Shown here: positions 6,829 through 16,044 of the stretch, piece by piece
Layout of the letters: every line of letters begins with the position of its first letter
How positions within the stretch are numbered: the first letter of the stretch is position 1
The notes under the pieces: model-generated
What the model was told of the DNA's origin: nothing
The model's database searches: none
The model's input: the letters and a program-made list of their open reading frames with translations, nothing else
Assembly (NCBI RefSeq): GCF_900112305.1
Contig: NZ_FOKT01000006.1
Coordinates: 124,001 to 188,000 of the forward strand
Reading direction: 5' to 3'
DNA from: Microbulbifer thermotolerans
GTDB taxonomy: Bacteria; Pseudomonadota; Gammaproteobacteria; Pseudomonadales; Cellvibrionaceae
Length of the DNA stretch: 64,000 nt
Program-made: the position numbers and the translations under genes

Positions 6829-8526
6829 ATGACCCCTGCATCTTCACTTTCCCGCCGAAATTTTTCCGGTTTGCGGTGGATATTGTCGGTGGCGGCGATA
6901 GCACTGCTGGTGGCTCTGCCGCTGTTGTCAGTTTTCTGGCTGGCGCTGTTTCCCGAGGAGAATATCTGGCCGCATCTGCTGGATACGGTACTTTTCCACT
7001 ATATTTCTGCGACCCTGATGTTGGCGTTTGGCGTCGCTGTGCTGACCTTGTTGGCAGGCGTGGGCGCCGCTTGGCTGGTGACCATGTGCCGCTTTCCGGG
7101 GCGGGGTTTATTCGAATGGGCGCTGTTGCTACCTTTTGCGGTGCCGGCCTATGTCATCGCCTATGTGTACACGGATCTGCTGGAATACGCGGGGCCGGTG
7201 CAAAAATTTCTGCGGGCGTTGTGTGGTTGGCAGACGGCGCGGGATTACTGGTTCCCGGAAATCCGTAGCATGGGCGGTGCTATTGCCATGCTATCTCTGG
7301 TCCTCTATCCGTATGTGTATATGCTGGCGCGGGCCGCCTTTATCGAGCAGTGCGGGAGTATCCGCGCCGCCAGCCGCTCCCTCGGTTGCACACCTTGGCA
7401 GAGCTTTTTAAGGGTCTCGCTGCCCATGGCGCGCCCGGCGATTGCAGTGGGCCTCTCTCTGGTGCTGATGGAGACACTGAATGATTTCGGCACTGTGGAT
7501 TTCTTTGCGGTGCGCACACTCAGTGTGGGCATCTACGATACCTGGCTGAGCCGCGGCAATTTGGGAGGCGCCGCCCAGATTGCTTGCAGCACGCTGGTTT
7601 TCGTGGTGCTGTTGATCGCGCTTGAGCGCCGGGGGCGCAAGGGACAACGGCATTTTGTGCAGTCTCCCGTGGCGGGCAGCGATTTCTATCGCCTTCGTGG
7701 TTGGCGCGCTTTGTCAGCCAGTCTTTTCTGTGCGTTGCTTCTGATCAGCGGTTTTGGTGTGCCGATTGTTGTGTTGGGCGGTTATGCGCTGGACAACTTT
7801 TCCAGTTACTGGAGCGGAGATTTCCTCGCCATAGCGCGCAATAGCTTTCTGCTCTCCGGTGCAGCCGCAGTGGTGACAGCGGTTCTGGGATTGTTACTGG
7901 CCTACGGCAAGCGCCTGTATCCACGGCGGTCGGTTAAGTCTCTTGTCGGTTTTGCCAAGCTGGGCTACGCCATGCCCGGTGCGGTAATGGCCATCGGTGT
8001 GCTGATTCCACTGGCGGCCTTCGACAATGCACTGGACGCGCTGCTGCGCGAGCACTTTGGTATCTCAACCGGGCTGCTACTGTCCGGCAGTGTTTTTGCG
8101 ATCGTATTTGCTTATGCCGTGCGCTTTCTCGCCGTATCTGCCGGTGCCATAGAATCCAGTCTGGACAAGGTTACGCCGTCGATGGACCGCGCGGCCCGCT
8201 CTCTGGGGCGCAACAGCTGGCAGACACTGTGGGCGGTTCACTTCCCTCTGGTGCGCGCCGGGCTTCTGAGTGGTGCGCTGGTGGTGTTTGTGGACTGTAT
8301 GAAGGAACTGCCGGCCACGCTGTTACTGCGTCCTTTTGGTTTTGAGACGCTGGCGACCCATGTATATCAGTTTGCGTCCGATGAGATGCTGGAACGTTCC
8401 GCATTGGGCGCGTTGATGATTGTGTTGGTGGGGTTGCTGCCGGTAATACTTCTGAGCCGTTCGATGGGGCGCCGCAGAGAAGGGCAGGTGGCTGAATTGG
8501 TGGAGAGTGAGGCGCCTACTCTGTGA
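6829..8526 (+). CDS. fbpB: Ferric iron ABC transporter, permease
   Basis: This 565-residue inner-membrane protein is the translocation channel of the ferric-iron importer. It is a fused double permease of the FbpB/SfuB/HitB kind, with about twelve membrane segments and two copies of the EAA cytoplasmic loop. The first reads AASRSLGCTPWQSFLRVSLP and the second AARSLGRNSWQTLWAVHFPL; each contacts an ATPase subunit. A longer frame starts with TTG at 6778, but that start would lie inside the terminator hairpin, so ATG 6829 is chosen. The matching ATPase gene is transcribed on the other strand, ending 121 bases from this stop, an unusual split of a transporter normally encoded in one operon. Confidence 0.9.
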   Translation: MTPASSLSRRNFSGLRWILSVAAIALLVALPLLSVFWLALFPEENIWPHLLDTVLFHYISATLMLAFGVAVLTLLAGVGAAWLVTMCRFPGRGLFEWALLLPFAVPAYVIAYVYTDLLEYAGPVQKFLRALCGWQTARDYWFPEIRSMGGAIAMLSLVLYPYVYMLARAAFIEQCGSIRAASRSLGCTPWQSFLRVSLPMARPAIAVGLSLVLMETLNDFGTVDFFAVRTLSVGIYDTWLSRGNLGGAAQIACSTLVFVVLLIALERRGRKGQRHFVQSPVAGSDFYRLRGWRALSASLFCALLLISGFGVPIVVLGGYALDNFSSYWSGDFLAIARNSFLLSGAAAVVTAVLGLLLAYGKRLYPRRSVKSLVGFAKLGYAMPGAVMAIGVLIPLAAFDNALDALLREHFGISTGLLLSGSVFAIVFAYAVRFLAVSAGAIESSLDKVTPSMDRAARSLGRNSWQTLWAVHFPLVRAGLLSGALVVFVDCMKELPATLLLRPFGFETLATHVYQFASDEMLERSALGALMIVLVGLLPVILLSRSMGRRREGQVAELVESEAPTL

Positions 8527-8546
8527 TCCCACCGCTGGCCGCCCTT

Positions 8547-8645
8547 AGGGAGCTTCTGATGAATTCGCTTCCCGATGGTGAAGATACTTCTCGCCCGAGA
8601 GTGGAGTACCTTTAAGCCCTGAGAGCGAATTGATCAGAGATTCCC
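8547..8645 (+). repeat. Short derivative of the palindromic element
   Basis: It opens GGGAGCTTCTGATGAATTCG and closes GCGAATTGATCAGAGATTCC, so both terminal repeats are present, with a shortened unrelated centre. It sits in the gap between two convergent iron-transport genes. Confidence 0.65.
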
Positions 8646-8647
8646 CT

Positions 8648-9709
8648 TCATTGCTTGAGATCCGCTCGCTGAGGTTCAGTAAAGATTACCGGTGAGTTGA
8701 TGCGCAAGGGAACTTCACTGCCCGGGGCGAACTGAAGTTCTGCGCTCAAGGTTGTTTCTATTATCCGCCCCGAGGGCAGGCGGAACTTGTACAGTACACT
8801 GCTGCCGAGAAAGCGCTTATCCACTACCTCGGCGTTTACCGCATCTGGATGTTCACCGGGTAGCAGGTCTTCGTTGCGCACAAAAATCTGGAATTCAGTA
8901 CAGGTCGCTTGGACGGATGGAGGCAGCGGCATCCGCCCCATTTCTGTTTCGATCAGGTCCGGTTGTCGCAATTCTCCTCGCAGCAGGCTGCCTTCTCCGA
9001 CGATACGTGCCACCGCTGCACTGGCCGGTGTGCGGTAGGTATTTTCCGGTGTGTCCCACTGCTGCAGCCGGCCACCGCTGAGTACGCCCAGTTTGTCCCC
9101 GGCTGCAAAGGCTTCGTCGCGGTCGTGGGTGACAATCAGTGCAGCCATACCCTCTTCGCGCAATATCTGACGTACTTCGGTGGCCAAACTGCGCCGCAGC
9201 TCCATATCCAGGTTGGAGAATGGCTCATCCATCAGCAGCAGCTGCGGGCGCGGCGCCAGTGCCCGGGCCAGGGCGACGCGCTGCTGCTGACCACCGGAGA
9301 GCTGGTGTGGATAGCGGTTGGCGAAGCTTTCCAGGCGCACCAGTTGCAGTAGTTGGCGCACACGGGCCTCCCGTTCCGGGGCGGGCAGGGATTTGAGGCC
9401 AAAGGCGATATTTTGTTGAAGATTCAGGTGGGGGAAGAGGGCGTAGTCCTGAAATACGACACCGATATGACGCTTCTCCGGCGGGGTGATGGCGTCGGGG
9501 GTGGCGATTGGTTTCCCTCCCAGTGCAATACAGCCTCTGTAGGGTGACTGGAAGCCCGCGATGGCGTGTAGCAGTGTGGTCTTGCCACAACCGCTGGGGC
9601 CGAGCAGACAGGCGATCTCCCCTTTGTCGAGCGTGAAGGAGACAGATTCGAGAATCACTTTTTCGCCGTAACGGCATTCAAGGTCAGTAACTTTTAACAG
9701 CGCTTGCAC
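8648..9709 (-). CDS. fbpC: Ferric iron ABC transporter, ATPase
   Basis: The 353-residue cytoplasmic ATPase powers the iron importer. It has Walker A LGPSGCGKTTLL near residue 40, the signature LSGGQQQRVALA, Walker B LLLMDEP and a C-terminal TOBE-type regulatory part of about 120 residues. I chose GTG 9709 because it yields the typical opening QALLKVTDLECRYGEK, with GGAA upstream; the frame stays open to 9766 but adds residues that do not look like the family. It follows bioA on the same strand by 65 bases and converges with the permease gene. Assignment to the iron system rests on proximity and subfamily. Confidence 0.87.
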   Translation of the reverse strand: MQALLKVTDLECRYGEKVILESVSFTLDKGEIACLLGPSGCGKTTLLHAIAGFQSPYRGCIALGGKPIATPDAITPPEKRHIGVVFQDYALFPHLNLQQNIAFGLKSLPAPEREARVRQLLQLVRLESFANRYPHQLSGGQQQRVALARALAPRPQLLLMDEPFSNLDMELRRSLATEVRQILREEGMAALIVTHDRDEAFAAGDKLGVLSGGRLQQWDTPENTYRTPASAAVARIVGEGSLLRGELRQPDLIETEMGRMPLPPSVQATCTEFQIFVRNEDLLPGEHPDAVNAEVVDKRFLGSSVLYKFRLPSGRIIETTLSAELQFAPGSEVPLRINSPVIFTEPQRADLKQ

Positions 9710-9774
9710 GAGAAAATTCCGGGAAAATACATTTGCCGGGTGGACTAAGCGCAATCCACCCACCACGGGAATTG

Positions 9775-11037
9775 TTAGGCCAGGACGTCGACCATGGCGT
9801 TTGTCAGTTGGCTCAGATCCTGTTCTGAAATTACATAGGGCGGCATGGCGTAAACCAGTTTGCCGAAGGGCCGCAGCCAGACGCCGCGCGCGATCAGCGC
9901 CTCTTGTACCCGCGCCATGTCTACCGGCTCGCGCATCTCCACCACGCCGATAGCGCCCAGGCAGCGCACATCGGCGACGGCATCGGCGTTGCGCAATGGA
10001 GCCAGTTCTCTCTGTAGTTGCTGTTCGATACTGGCGACACGCCGTTGCCAGGGGCTGGAGAGCAGCAGGTCGATACTGGCATTGGATACGGCACAGGCGA
10101 GGGGATTCCCCATAAACGTGGGGCCGTGCATAAAAACGCCCGCTTCGCCCCGGCAGATGCCTTCGGCAACTTTATCGGTACACAGGGTTGCGGCCAGGGT
10201 CATGGTGCCGCCGGTCAGTGCCTTGCCGAGGGTCAGGATGTCCGGGCTGATACCGGCGTGTTCACAGGCGAATAGCTTGCCGCTGCGGCCGAAACCGGTG
10301 GCGATTTCGTCGGCGATCAACAGCAGCTCGTGCTGGTCGCAGAGTTCGCGCACACGCTGTAAATATTCCGGTGAGTAAAAGCGCATACCGCCGGCGCCCT
10401 GGACGATTGGCTCGAGTATCACCGCCGCCAGTTGCCCGTGGTTTTCCTCGATCAATTGTTGCAGCTCGGCGATATCCGCGTCCTCGCAAGGCTCGTTAAA
10501 GGTGGGCCGCGGTGCGGGGGCGAAGAAGTGTTGAGTCAGTTGGCCCGCGAACAGGTGGTGCATACCGGTGACAGGGTCGCAGGCGGCCATAGCGCCGAAG
10601 GTGTCGCCGTGGTAGCCGTTGCGCAGCGCCAGCAGTTTGTTTTTTTCCGGGCGCCTCTGGGAATGCCAGTACTGCAGCGCCATTTTGATTGCAACTTCCA
10701 CAGACACCGAGCCGGAATCGGCCAGAAAAACCCGCTGCAACGGTTGCGGGGTTATCTCCACCAATTTTTTGCACAGGTCGATGGCTGGCTGATGGGTGAG
10801 GCCGCCGAACATCACGTGCGACATCTTTTCCATCTGCTTTTGCAAGGCGGTGTTCAGCTCCGGCACATTGTAGCCGTGCAGGGCACACCACCAGGAGGAC
10901 ATGCCGTCGATCAGGGCGCGGCCATCTTCGAGGTAGAGGTGTACGCCCTCCGCGCGCGCTATGGGATAGACAGGCGGCGGGTCAATCAGGGAGGAGTAGG
11001 GGTGCCATATATGGGCGCGATCGAAGTCCAGATCCAT
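9775..11037 (-). CDS. bioA: Adenosylmethionine-8-amino-7-oxononanoate aminotransferase
   Basis: BioA transfers an amino group from S-adenosylmethionine to KAPA, giving DAPA, the antepenultimate step of biotin synthesis. The 420-residue length is normal. Visible family features are HIWHPYSS near the N-terminus, MSSWWCALHGY for substrate binding, the cofactor-binding DEIATGFGR and the PLP lysine in TLGKALTGG. It is a class III PLP aminotransferase acting as a dimer in the cytoplasm. No other biotin gene is nearby, and no BirA operator was recognised upstream. A large hairpin lies between it and the ABC exporter gene upstream. Confidence 0.93.
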   Translation of the reverse strand: MDLDFDRAHIWHPYSSLIDPPPVYPIARAEGVHLYLEDGRALIDGMSSWWCALHGYNVPELNTALQKQMEKMSHVMFGGLTHQPAIDLCKKLVEITPQPLQRVFLADSGSVSVEVAIKMALQYWHSQRRPEKNKLLALRNGYHGDTFGAMAACDPVTGMHHLFAGQLTQHFFAPAPRPTFNEPCEDADIAELQQLIEENHGQLAAVILEPIVQGAGGMRFYSPEYLQRVRELCDQHELLLIADEIATGFGRSGKLFACEHAGISPDILTLGKALTGGTMTLAATLCTDKVAEGICRGEAGVFMHGPTFMGNPLACAVSNASIDLLLSSPWQRRVASIEQQLQRELAPLRNADAVADVRCLGAIGVVEMREPVDMARVQEALIARGVWLRPFGKLVYAMPPYVISEQDLSQLTNAMVDVLA

Positions 11038-11066
11038 ACAGCTTTTTTTGACTCAGTTCGGAGTTG

Positions 11067-11106
11067 CCCCAGCGGGAGCGGCCCGCTTCCGGCCGCTCCC
11101 GCTGGG
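11067..11106. repeat. Strong inverted repeat between bioA and the ybbP-like gene
   Basis: CCCAGCGGGAGCGGCC and GGCCGCTCCCGCTGGG form a 16-bp perfect stem around an eight-base loop. There is no directly adjacent T-run on the minus strand, so it is either an imperfect terminator after the permease gene or an mRNA-stabilising hairpin. Confidence 0.7.
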
Positions 11107-11120
11107 AGATAAATTCACAT

Positions 11121-13571
11121 TCACGCGAGTTCGCGCAGTACTCTCAGCGGTGGCTGACTGACTGAGCGGCGGCAGGCGAGGGTGCCCGCGGTGCCGACCA
11201 GCAGCGCGCCCGCCAGCGGGCCCAGCAGCCACAATTGTGGGTGGAAGGTGAGCGGCAGCTCGAAAACCCGTTGTGCCAGTACCGCCAGTGTCGCCTCGGC
11301 GCCGATGGCCGCTAGCATACCGGCGGCGGCACCGAGCAGGCCAAATTCCAGTATCAGGCTCTGCAGCAGCAACCGCCGGCGACCGCCCAGTGTGCGGATA
11401 ATCGCTGCCTCCTGCAAACGTTCGGAGATACTGGCGCGCACACCGGCCAAAAGTACCAACACACCGGCCACCAGCATCAATACCAGGACGGACTCAATGG
11501 CCAGGGACACCTGGCCGATGGTATCGCGGATACTCTGGATGATCTTGTCCAGCTCGATCACGCTGACACTGGGAAATTCGCGTACCAGGTCGTTGATCAA
11601 CAGCTTTTGCTCCGGCGGCAAGTAGAAGCTCGTGATATAGGTCGCGGGGAAATCCTCCAGGGTGCCTGGGGCAAACAGCATATAGAAATTGGGCCTCATG
11701 CTGTTCCAGTTCAGGGAGCGGAAGCTGGCGACCGGCGCCTCGATGGTGAGGCCGCCGACGGAGAATCGCAGCTGGTCGCCCAGGGACAAGTTCAGGCGCG
11801 CCGCCAATTCCACTTCCACCGACACGCCTTCATTGACTTTGTCCCACCACTCGCCCTCCAAAATCCGGTTGTCGGGCGCCAGTGTTTCAGTCCAGCTGAG
11901 ATTGAGTTCCCGGCGCAGTGCGTTGTCTTTCTCTTTGATCTCCTTTACCGGCACACCGTTGATGGCCACCAGGCGCCCGCGCACCATTGGGTAGATTTCG
12001 GTGCTGACAATACGGTTGTCTGCCAGCATTTTGCGCAGGTATTCAACTTCGTGTGGGGCGATATTCAGCAGAAAGTGGTTGGGGGCCTTTTCCGGCAGCT
12101 GCATGCGCCATTCATCGATCAACGCCGTGCGCGCGAACACAAGTGCCAGCATTGCCAGCAGTCCGGTGCCGAAGGCGGCGATCAACAGGGTGTTAAAGGC
12201 GGCGCGGCGCTGCAAGCTGCCCAGGGCGATACGCCAGGCACCACCGAAGGATGCCAGGTGCCCGCGCACTAATAGCCGGTTGACGAGGGCCGCACCGCTA
12301 ACCAACAGTGCCAGGCCGCTAAAGAGGGCCGCGGTGATCGCAAGACTCCCGGACAGCCACCAGATCAGGATCAGCATGGAAGTGGGGCCGAGCACCAGCC
12401 CCAGCCATTCACGCCGGTCGGGGTTGCTCCAGTCGCGCCGCAGAGTCTGCATGGGGTCGGTGCGCGCCAGGCGCACGAGGGGAGCCACAGCAAAGCCGAG
12501 TGCGCAGGCGAAGCCGGTGGCCAGGCCGACGAGCAGTGGGTTCCAGCGGCTGGGAGGTGGTTCCACCGGAAAAACATCCGCCATCAGGGCCACGGCCTGG
12601 GACTGGATCAGACTGCCGGCGAGCAGGCCGACAGCGGTGGCCAGCAGGGTCAGTGCGGTCAGCTGGCCCAGGTAGATGGTCAAGACCTTGCCGCGACTGG
12701 CGCCGAGGCTTTTCATCACCGCCACGTAAGCCGTGTGGCGCAGACCGTAGCGGCGCGCGGCCAAGCCGACGGCGATGCCGGCCAGAAGTACGGCAAGGCT
12801 GCCAGCGAGGAACAGAAAACGCTCGGCGCGTTCAAGAGCCGTGGCCACTCGCGGCTGGCCATCGCGCAGGTCGATAACGCGCTGGTGTTCGGTCAATTGC
12901 GGTTTCAGCCAGGTGAAATAGCTCTGCAGCACTTTGTCGTCGCCGGCAAACAGATAGCGGTAGCGCACCCGGCTGCCCGGCTGAATGACACCGGCGGCGG
13001 GCAGGTCTTGCAGGTGCACTAATACCCGGGCGCCCATGTCGAAGAGGCTGGTGCCGCGGTCGGGTTCCCGTTCGAGCAGGCCGGTGATTTTCAAACTGGT
13101 GTCGCCCAGTTGCAGGGACTCGCCCAAATGCAATTGCAGTAGGGGCAGCAGGCGCGGCTCGACCCAGGCTTCACCGGGCGCGGGGCCTCGTTGCACTTGG
13201 TGTGTGGGGCCATTTTCGCGATCGCGCACTTCCAGCTCGCCGAGTAACGGATAGCCCTCTCCGGCGGCCTTGACCGACGCGAACTGGAACTGGTCGCCAG
13301 CGGCGACCATGGATGCGAACTGCACTACTTGCGCTGTTTGCAGGCCGCGTTCGCGGGCTTCTTGCAGCCAGGCCGGATCCACCGGCTGACTGCTGCGCAG
13401 CACCCGCTCGGCGGCGAGAAAGGTCAGTGATTGTTGCTGCATCGCACGGGCGAGGCGGTCGGTCACGTGGGAGATGGCGGTCACGCACGCAACCGCCAAT
13501 ACCAGCGCCGAGGCGATCAGGGCCAGTTCGCCGCCGCGCCAGTCTCTGAAGAGCAGTTTGAGGGGCAGCAT
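11121..13571 (-). CDS. ybbP: ABC transporter permease, FtsX/YbbP family
   Basis: At 816 residues this matches the long YbbP-type permeases. It has an N-terminal transmembrane helix, a large periplasmic domain, a cluster of helices in the middle, a second periplasmic domain (about residues 500-680) and three terminal helices with the FtsX pattern ASISERLQEAAIIRTLGGRR. It pairs with the adjacent ATPase (stop and start overlap) to form a type VII (MacB/LolCDE-like) mechanotransmission complex in the inner membrane. The substrate is unknown; linkage to tesA, as in E. coli, hints at lipid or envelope stress. Only one base separates or overlaps the two coding regions. Confidence 0.88.
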   Translation of the reverse strand: MLPLKLLFRDWRGGELALIASALVLAVACVTAISHVTDRLARAMQQQSLTFLAAERVLRSSQPVDPAWLQEARERGLQTAQVVQFASMVAAGDQFQFASVKAAGEGYPLLGELEVRDRENGPTHQVQRGPAPGEAWVEPRLLPLLQLHLGESLQLGDTSLKITGLLEREPDRGTSLFDMGARVLVHLQDLPAAGVIQPGSRVRYRYLFAGDDKVLQSYFTWLKPQLTEHQRVIDLRDGQPRVATALERAERFLFLAGSLAVLLAGIAVGLAARRYGLRHTAYVAVMKSLGASRGKVLTIYLGQLTALTLLATAVGLLAGSLIQSQAVALMADVFPVEPPPSRWNPLLVGLATGFACALGFAVAPLVRLARTDPMQTLRRDWSNPDRREWLGLVLGPTSMLILIWWLSGSLAITAALFSGLALLVSGAALVNRLLVRGHLASFGGAWRIALGSLQRRAAFNTLLIAAFGTGLLAMLALVFARTALIDEWRMQLPEKAPNHFLLNIAPHEVEYLRKMLADNRIVSTEIYPMVRGRLVAINGVPVKEIKEKDNALRRELNLSWTETLAPDNRILEGEWWDKVNEGVSVEVELAARLNLSLGDQLRFSVGGLTIEAPVASFRSLNWNSMRPNFYMLFAPGTLEDFPATYITSFYLPPEQKLLINDLVREFPSVSVIELDKIIQSIRDTIGQVSLAIESVLVLMLVAGVLVLLAGVRASISERLQEAAIIRTLGGRRRLLLQSLILEFGLLGAAAGMLAAIGAEATLAVLAQRVFELPLTFHPQLWLLGPLAGALLVGTAGTLACRRSVSQPPLRVLRELA

Positions 13572-14287
13572 CAGGTGGACACCTCCGGCAGGGACCCGCT
13601 GCCAGTTTCTCCCGCCGCTATCTCGCCCGCTACCATACGCATCTGCACGCCGCAGCGCTCGGCCAGACGCTGTTCGTGGGTGACCAGCACCAGGGTGGTG
13701 TTGGACTCTGCGTTGAGTTTGAACAGCAGCTCGATCACGCGTTCGCCGTTGGCGGCGTCGAGGCTGCCGGTAGGCTCGTCGGCGAAAAGAATGCCGTCGT
13801 CACCGGAAAAGCTGGCAAATGCCCGCGCGATGGCGACCCGCTGCTGCTCGCCGCCGGATAGCTGGCGCGGGTAATGATGCAGCCGGTGTGAGAGGCCGAC
13901 CCGGTCGAGGAAATTGCCGGCACGCTTGGCGGCGCCGCCTTCTCCGCGCAGTTCACTCGGCAGCATGACGTTCTCCAGCGCGGTGAGCCCGGGCAGCAGT
14001 TGGAAGGTCTGAAACACAAAACCGACGCAGCGGGCGCGCAGAGCGGCGCGCTGTTCCTCATCCATCCGGGTGATCTCTTCGCCGGCGAGCCATATGCGAC
14101 CGCCGGTCGGTTTGTCGAGACCGGCCAGCAGCCCGAGCAGGGTGGATTTGCCGGAACCAGAGGCACCGGTGATCGCGAGACTTTCGCCGCGGGCGAGTTG
14201 CAGGGAAATATTATTTAATAGGGTCAGCGGTCCCTCGCCGGTGCTGACCTGGTGGTACAGGTTTTCGGCCCTTAGCATGGCGGACAT
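13571..14287 (-). CDS. ybbA: ABC transporter ATPase, YbbA/LolD family
   Basis: The 238-residue ATPase has Walker A GASGSGKSTLLGLLAGLD, the Q-loop FQTFQLLPGLTALENVMLP, the signature LSGGEQQRVAIA and Walker B ILFADEPTGSLD. These are diagnostic of the LolD/MacB/YbbA subgroup that energises FtsX-type permeases. It is translationally coupled to the permease gene and divergent from tesA, with 49 bases between start codons, a conserved arrangement in gammaproteobacteria. The shared intergenic space implies overlapping promoters. Confidence 0.9.
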   Translation of the reverse strand: MSAMLRAENLYHQVSTGEGPLTLLNNISLQLARGESLAITGASGSGKSTLLGLLAGLDKPTGGRIWLAGEEITRMDEEQRAALRARCVGFVFQTFQLLPGLTALENVMLPSELRGEGGAAKRAGNFLDRVGLSHRLHHYPRQLSGGEQQRVAIARAFASFSGDDGILFADEPTGSLDAANGERVIELLFKLNAESNTTLVLVTHEQRLAERCGVQMRMVAGEIAAGETGSGSLPEVST

Positions 14288-14336
14288 TCAGTGTTCCTTC
14301 TGCAGCGTCTTACACAGGAGAATTGGAGAGTATGAC

Positions 14337-14999
14337 ATGACGACAGATTTTTTCCGGAGGCTGTACCTGTATTTTGGCTTGTGTCTAATGCTGTCTATCC
14401 CACTCGGACAGGCGCGGGCCGCGGACAGGCTGGTAGTGTTGGGGGACAGTATCAGCGCCGCCTACGGAATTGATGAGGCGCAGGGCTGGGTGCAGTTGCT
14501 GCGCGAACGCCTGCAGGGCTCCGAGAAGCCCATTGAAGTGATCAATGCCAGTATCAGTGGGGAGACATCGTCCGGTGGGCTGGCGCGTCTGCCGCGCTTG
14601 TTAGAGGAACACCGGCCGCGCTGGTTGATCGTGGAGCTGGGGGGCAATGATGGCCTGCGCGGTTATCCGCCCCTGGCTCTGCAGCGCAATCTGCAGAAAA
14701 TGGTGAATCTGGCGCAAAATGCGGGGGCCGAGGTGCTTTTGCTGGGAATGCGTATGCCCCCCAATTATGGCCGCGCTTATACCGAGGCTTTTGCCGCTGT
14801 CTATCCAAAGGTGGCCGAGGCCGAAGAAATCCCGCTGGTGCCCTTCTTTCTGGAACCTGTGGCGCTGATGGATGGCGCCATGCAGAGCGACGGTATTCAT
14901 CCCACGGCTGTGGCCCAGCCGGTGCTGCTTGACCATATTTGGCCCTGTGTTCAGGTGCTGCTGGGACAGGCGGTTGGCGATGAGTCCTGTACTCCGTGA
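14337..14999 (+). CDS. tesA: Periplasmic acyl-CoA thioesterase / lysophospholipase, SGNH hydrolase
   Basis: TesA hydrolyses acyl thioesters and lysophospholipids in the periplasm. The 220-residue protein has a signal peptide (hydrophobic LYLYFGLCLMLSIPLG, then ARA) and all SGNH blocks: GDSISAAYG with the nucleophile Ser, the block II glycine in ISGET, GGND in block III and DGIHPT with the catalytic Asp and His. ATG 14337 is preceded by GGAG; the frame is open farther upstream but that part overlaps ybbA on the opposite strand. A GC-rich hairpin follows the stop. Confidence 0.9.
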   Translation: MTTDFFRRLYLYFGLCLMLSIPLGQARAADRLVVLGDSISAAYGIDEAQGWVQLLRERLQGSEKPIEVINASISGETSSGGLARLPRLLEEHRPRWLIVELGGNDGLRGYPPLALQRNLQKMVNLAQNAGAEVLLLGMRMPPNYGRAYTEAFAAVYPKVAEAEEIPLVPFFLEPVALMDGAMQSDGIHPTAVAQPVLLDHIWPCVQVLLGQAVGDESCTP

Positions 15000-15052
15000 T
15001 TGGAATGCGTACAATCGCGGGCCAATGATTAAGGTGTCACCACCTGTTTAGA

Positions 15053-15078
15053 GAGGCCGGCTGCCGCCAGCCGGCCTT
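15053..15078 (+). terminator. Probable terminator after tesA
   Basis: GGCCGGCTG and CAGCCGGCC form a tight hairpin followed by TTCCTT. The T-run is interrupted, so termination may be partial. Confidence 0.45.
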
Positions 15079-15126
15079 CCTTACACCCTTGTTGCAAGCA
15101 CTAAGCTCAGTCGTAAGAGAACCGCC

Positions 15127-16044
15127 ATGCCCGAATTGGAAAGTCGCCGCGAGCGCCTGGAATTCAACAAGCTGCAGAAGCGCCTGCGCCGCAATGTGGG
15201 CCGCGCCATTGCGGATTTCAACATGATCGAGGAGGGCGACAAGATCATGGTGTGCCTGTCCGGAGGCAAGGATTCTTATGCGATGCTGGATATCCTGCTG
15301 AATCTGCAGAAAACGGCACCGGTGCACTTTGATCTGGTAGCGGTGAACATGGACCAGAAACAGCCTGGTTTTCCGGAACATGTGCTGCCGGAATATTTGC
15401 AGTCTCTGGGGGTGCCCTATCACATTATCGAAAAGGACACCTATTCGGTGGTCAAGGAGGTGGTGCCGGAGGGTAAGACCACCTGCGGCCTCTGCTCTCG
15501 CCTGCGCCGCGGTACTCTGTATGGCTTTGCCGAGGAGATAGGGGCGACCAAGGTCGCGCTGGGCCATCATAAGGACGATATTGTCGAGACGCTGTTTCTC
15601 AATATGTTTTACGGCGGGCGCCTGAAGGCGATGCCGCCGAAGCTGCGCGCGGATGACGGGCGCAATATCGTGATCCGCCCCCTGGCCTATTGCCGCGAGG
15701 AAGATATTGCGCGCTTTGCCGAGTACAAGGAATTCCCCATCATTCCCTGCAACCTTTGTGGCAGCCAGGAAAACCTGCAGCGCCAGGCGATTAAGCAAAT
15801 GCTGCGGGAATGGGACAAGAAGTTTCCGGGCCGCAGTGAAAACATCTTTGCCGCGCTCACACGGGTATCGCCTTCACAACTGGCGGACAGGGATTTGTAC
15901 GATTTCGAAAGCCTTGAGCTGGACCGCTCTACGCCATCGGCTGCCGCGCGCGATGACTATGCGCTCCAGCGACAGGTGCAGACGTGGGTTCCCGATGGTG
16001 AAGCGGAGGCGCCGCCGCAGTATATCGAGGCGCTGAATCTGTAG
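15127..16044 (+). CDS. ttcA: tRNA 2-thiocytidine synthetase
   Basis: TtcA inserts sulfur at C32 of certain tRNAs, using ATP and an iron-sulfur cluster. The 305-residue protein has the PP-loop [10 protein letters not shown] near residue 45, a CGLC pair at about 120 and the later CNLCG near 218, which provide the cluster ligands. The C-terminal 40 residues are a low-complexity tail. The 3' end overlaps by 116 bases with a convergent gene on the minus strand, so the tail is coded in DNA that is also read in the other direction. Confidence 0.93.
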   Translation: MPELESRRERLEFNKLQKRLRRNVGRAIADFNMIEEGDKIMVCLSGGKDSYAMLDILLNLQKTAPVHFDLVAVNMDQKQPGFPEHVLPEYLQSLGVPYHIIEKDTYSVVKEVVPEGKTTCGLCSRLRRGTLYGFAEEIGATKVALGHHKDDIVETLFLNMFYGGRLKAMPPKLRADDGRNIVIRPLAYCREEDIARFAEYKEFPIIPCNLCGSQENLQRQAIKQMLREWDKKFPGRSENIFAALTRVSPSQLADRDLYDFESLELDRSTPSAAARDDYALQRQVQTWVPDGEAEAPPQYIEALNL

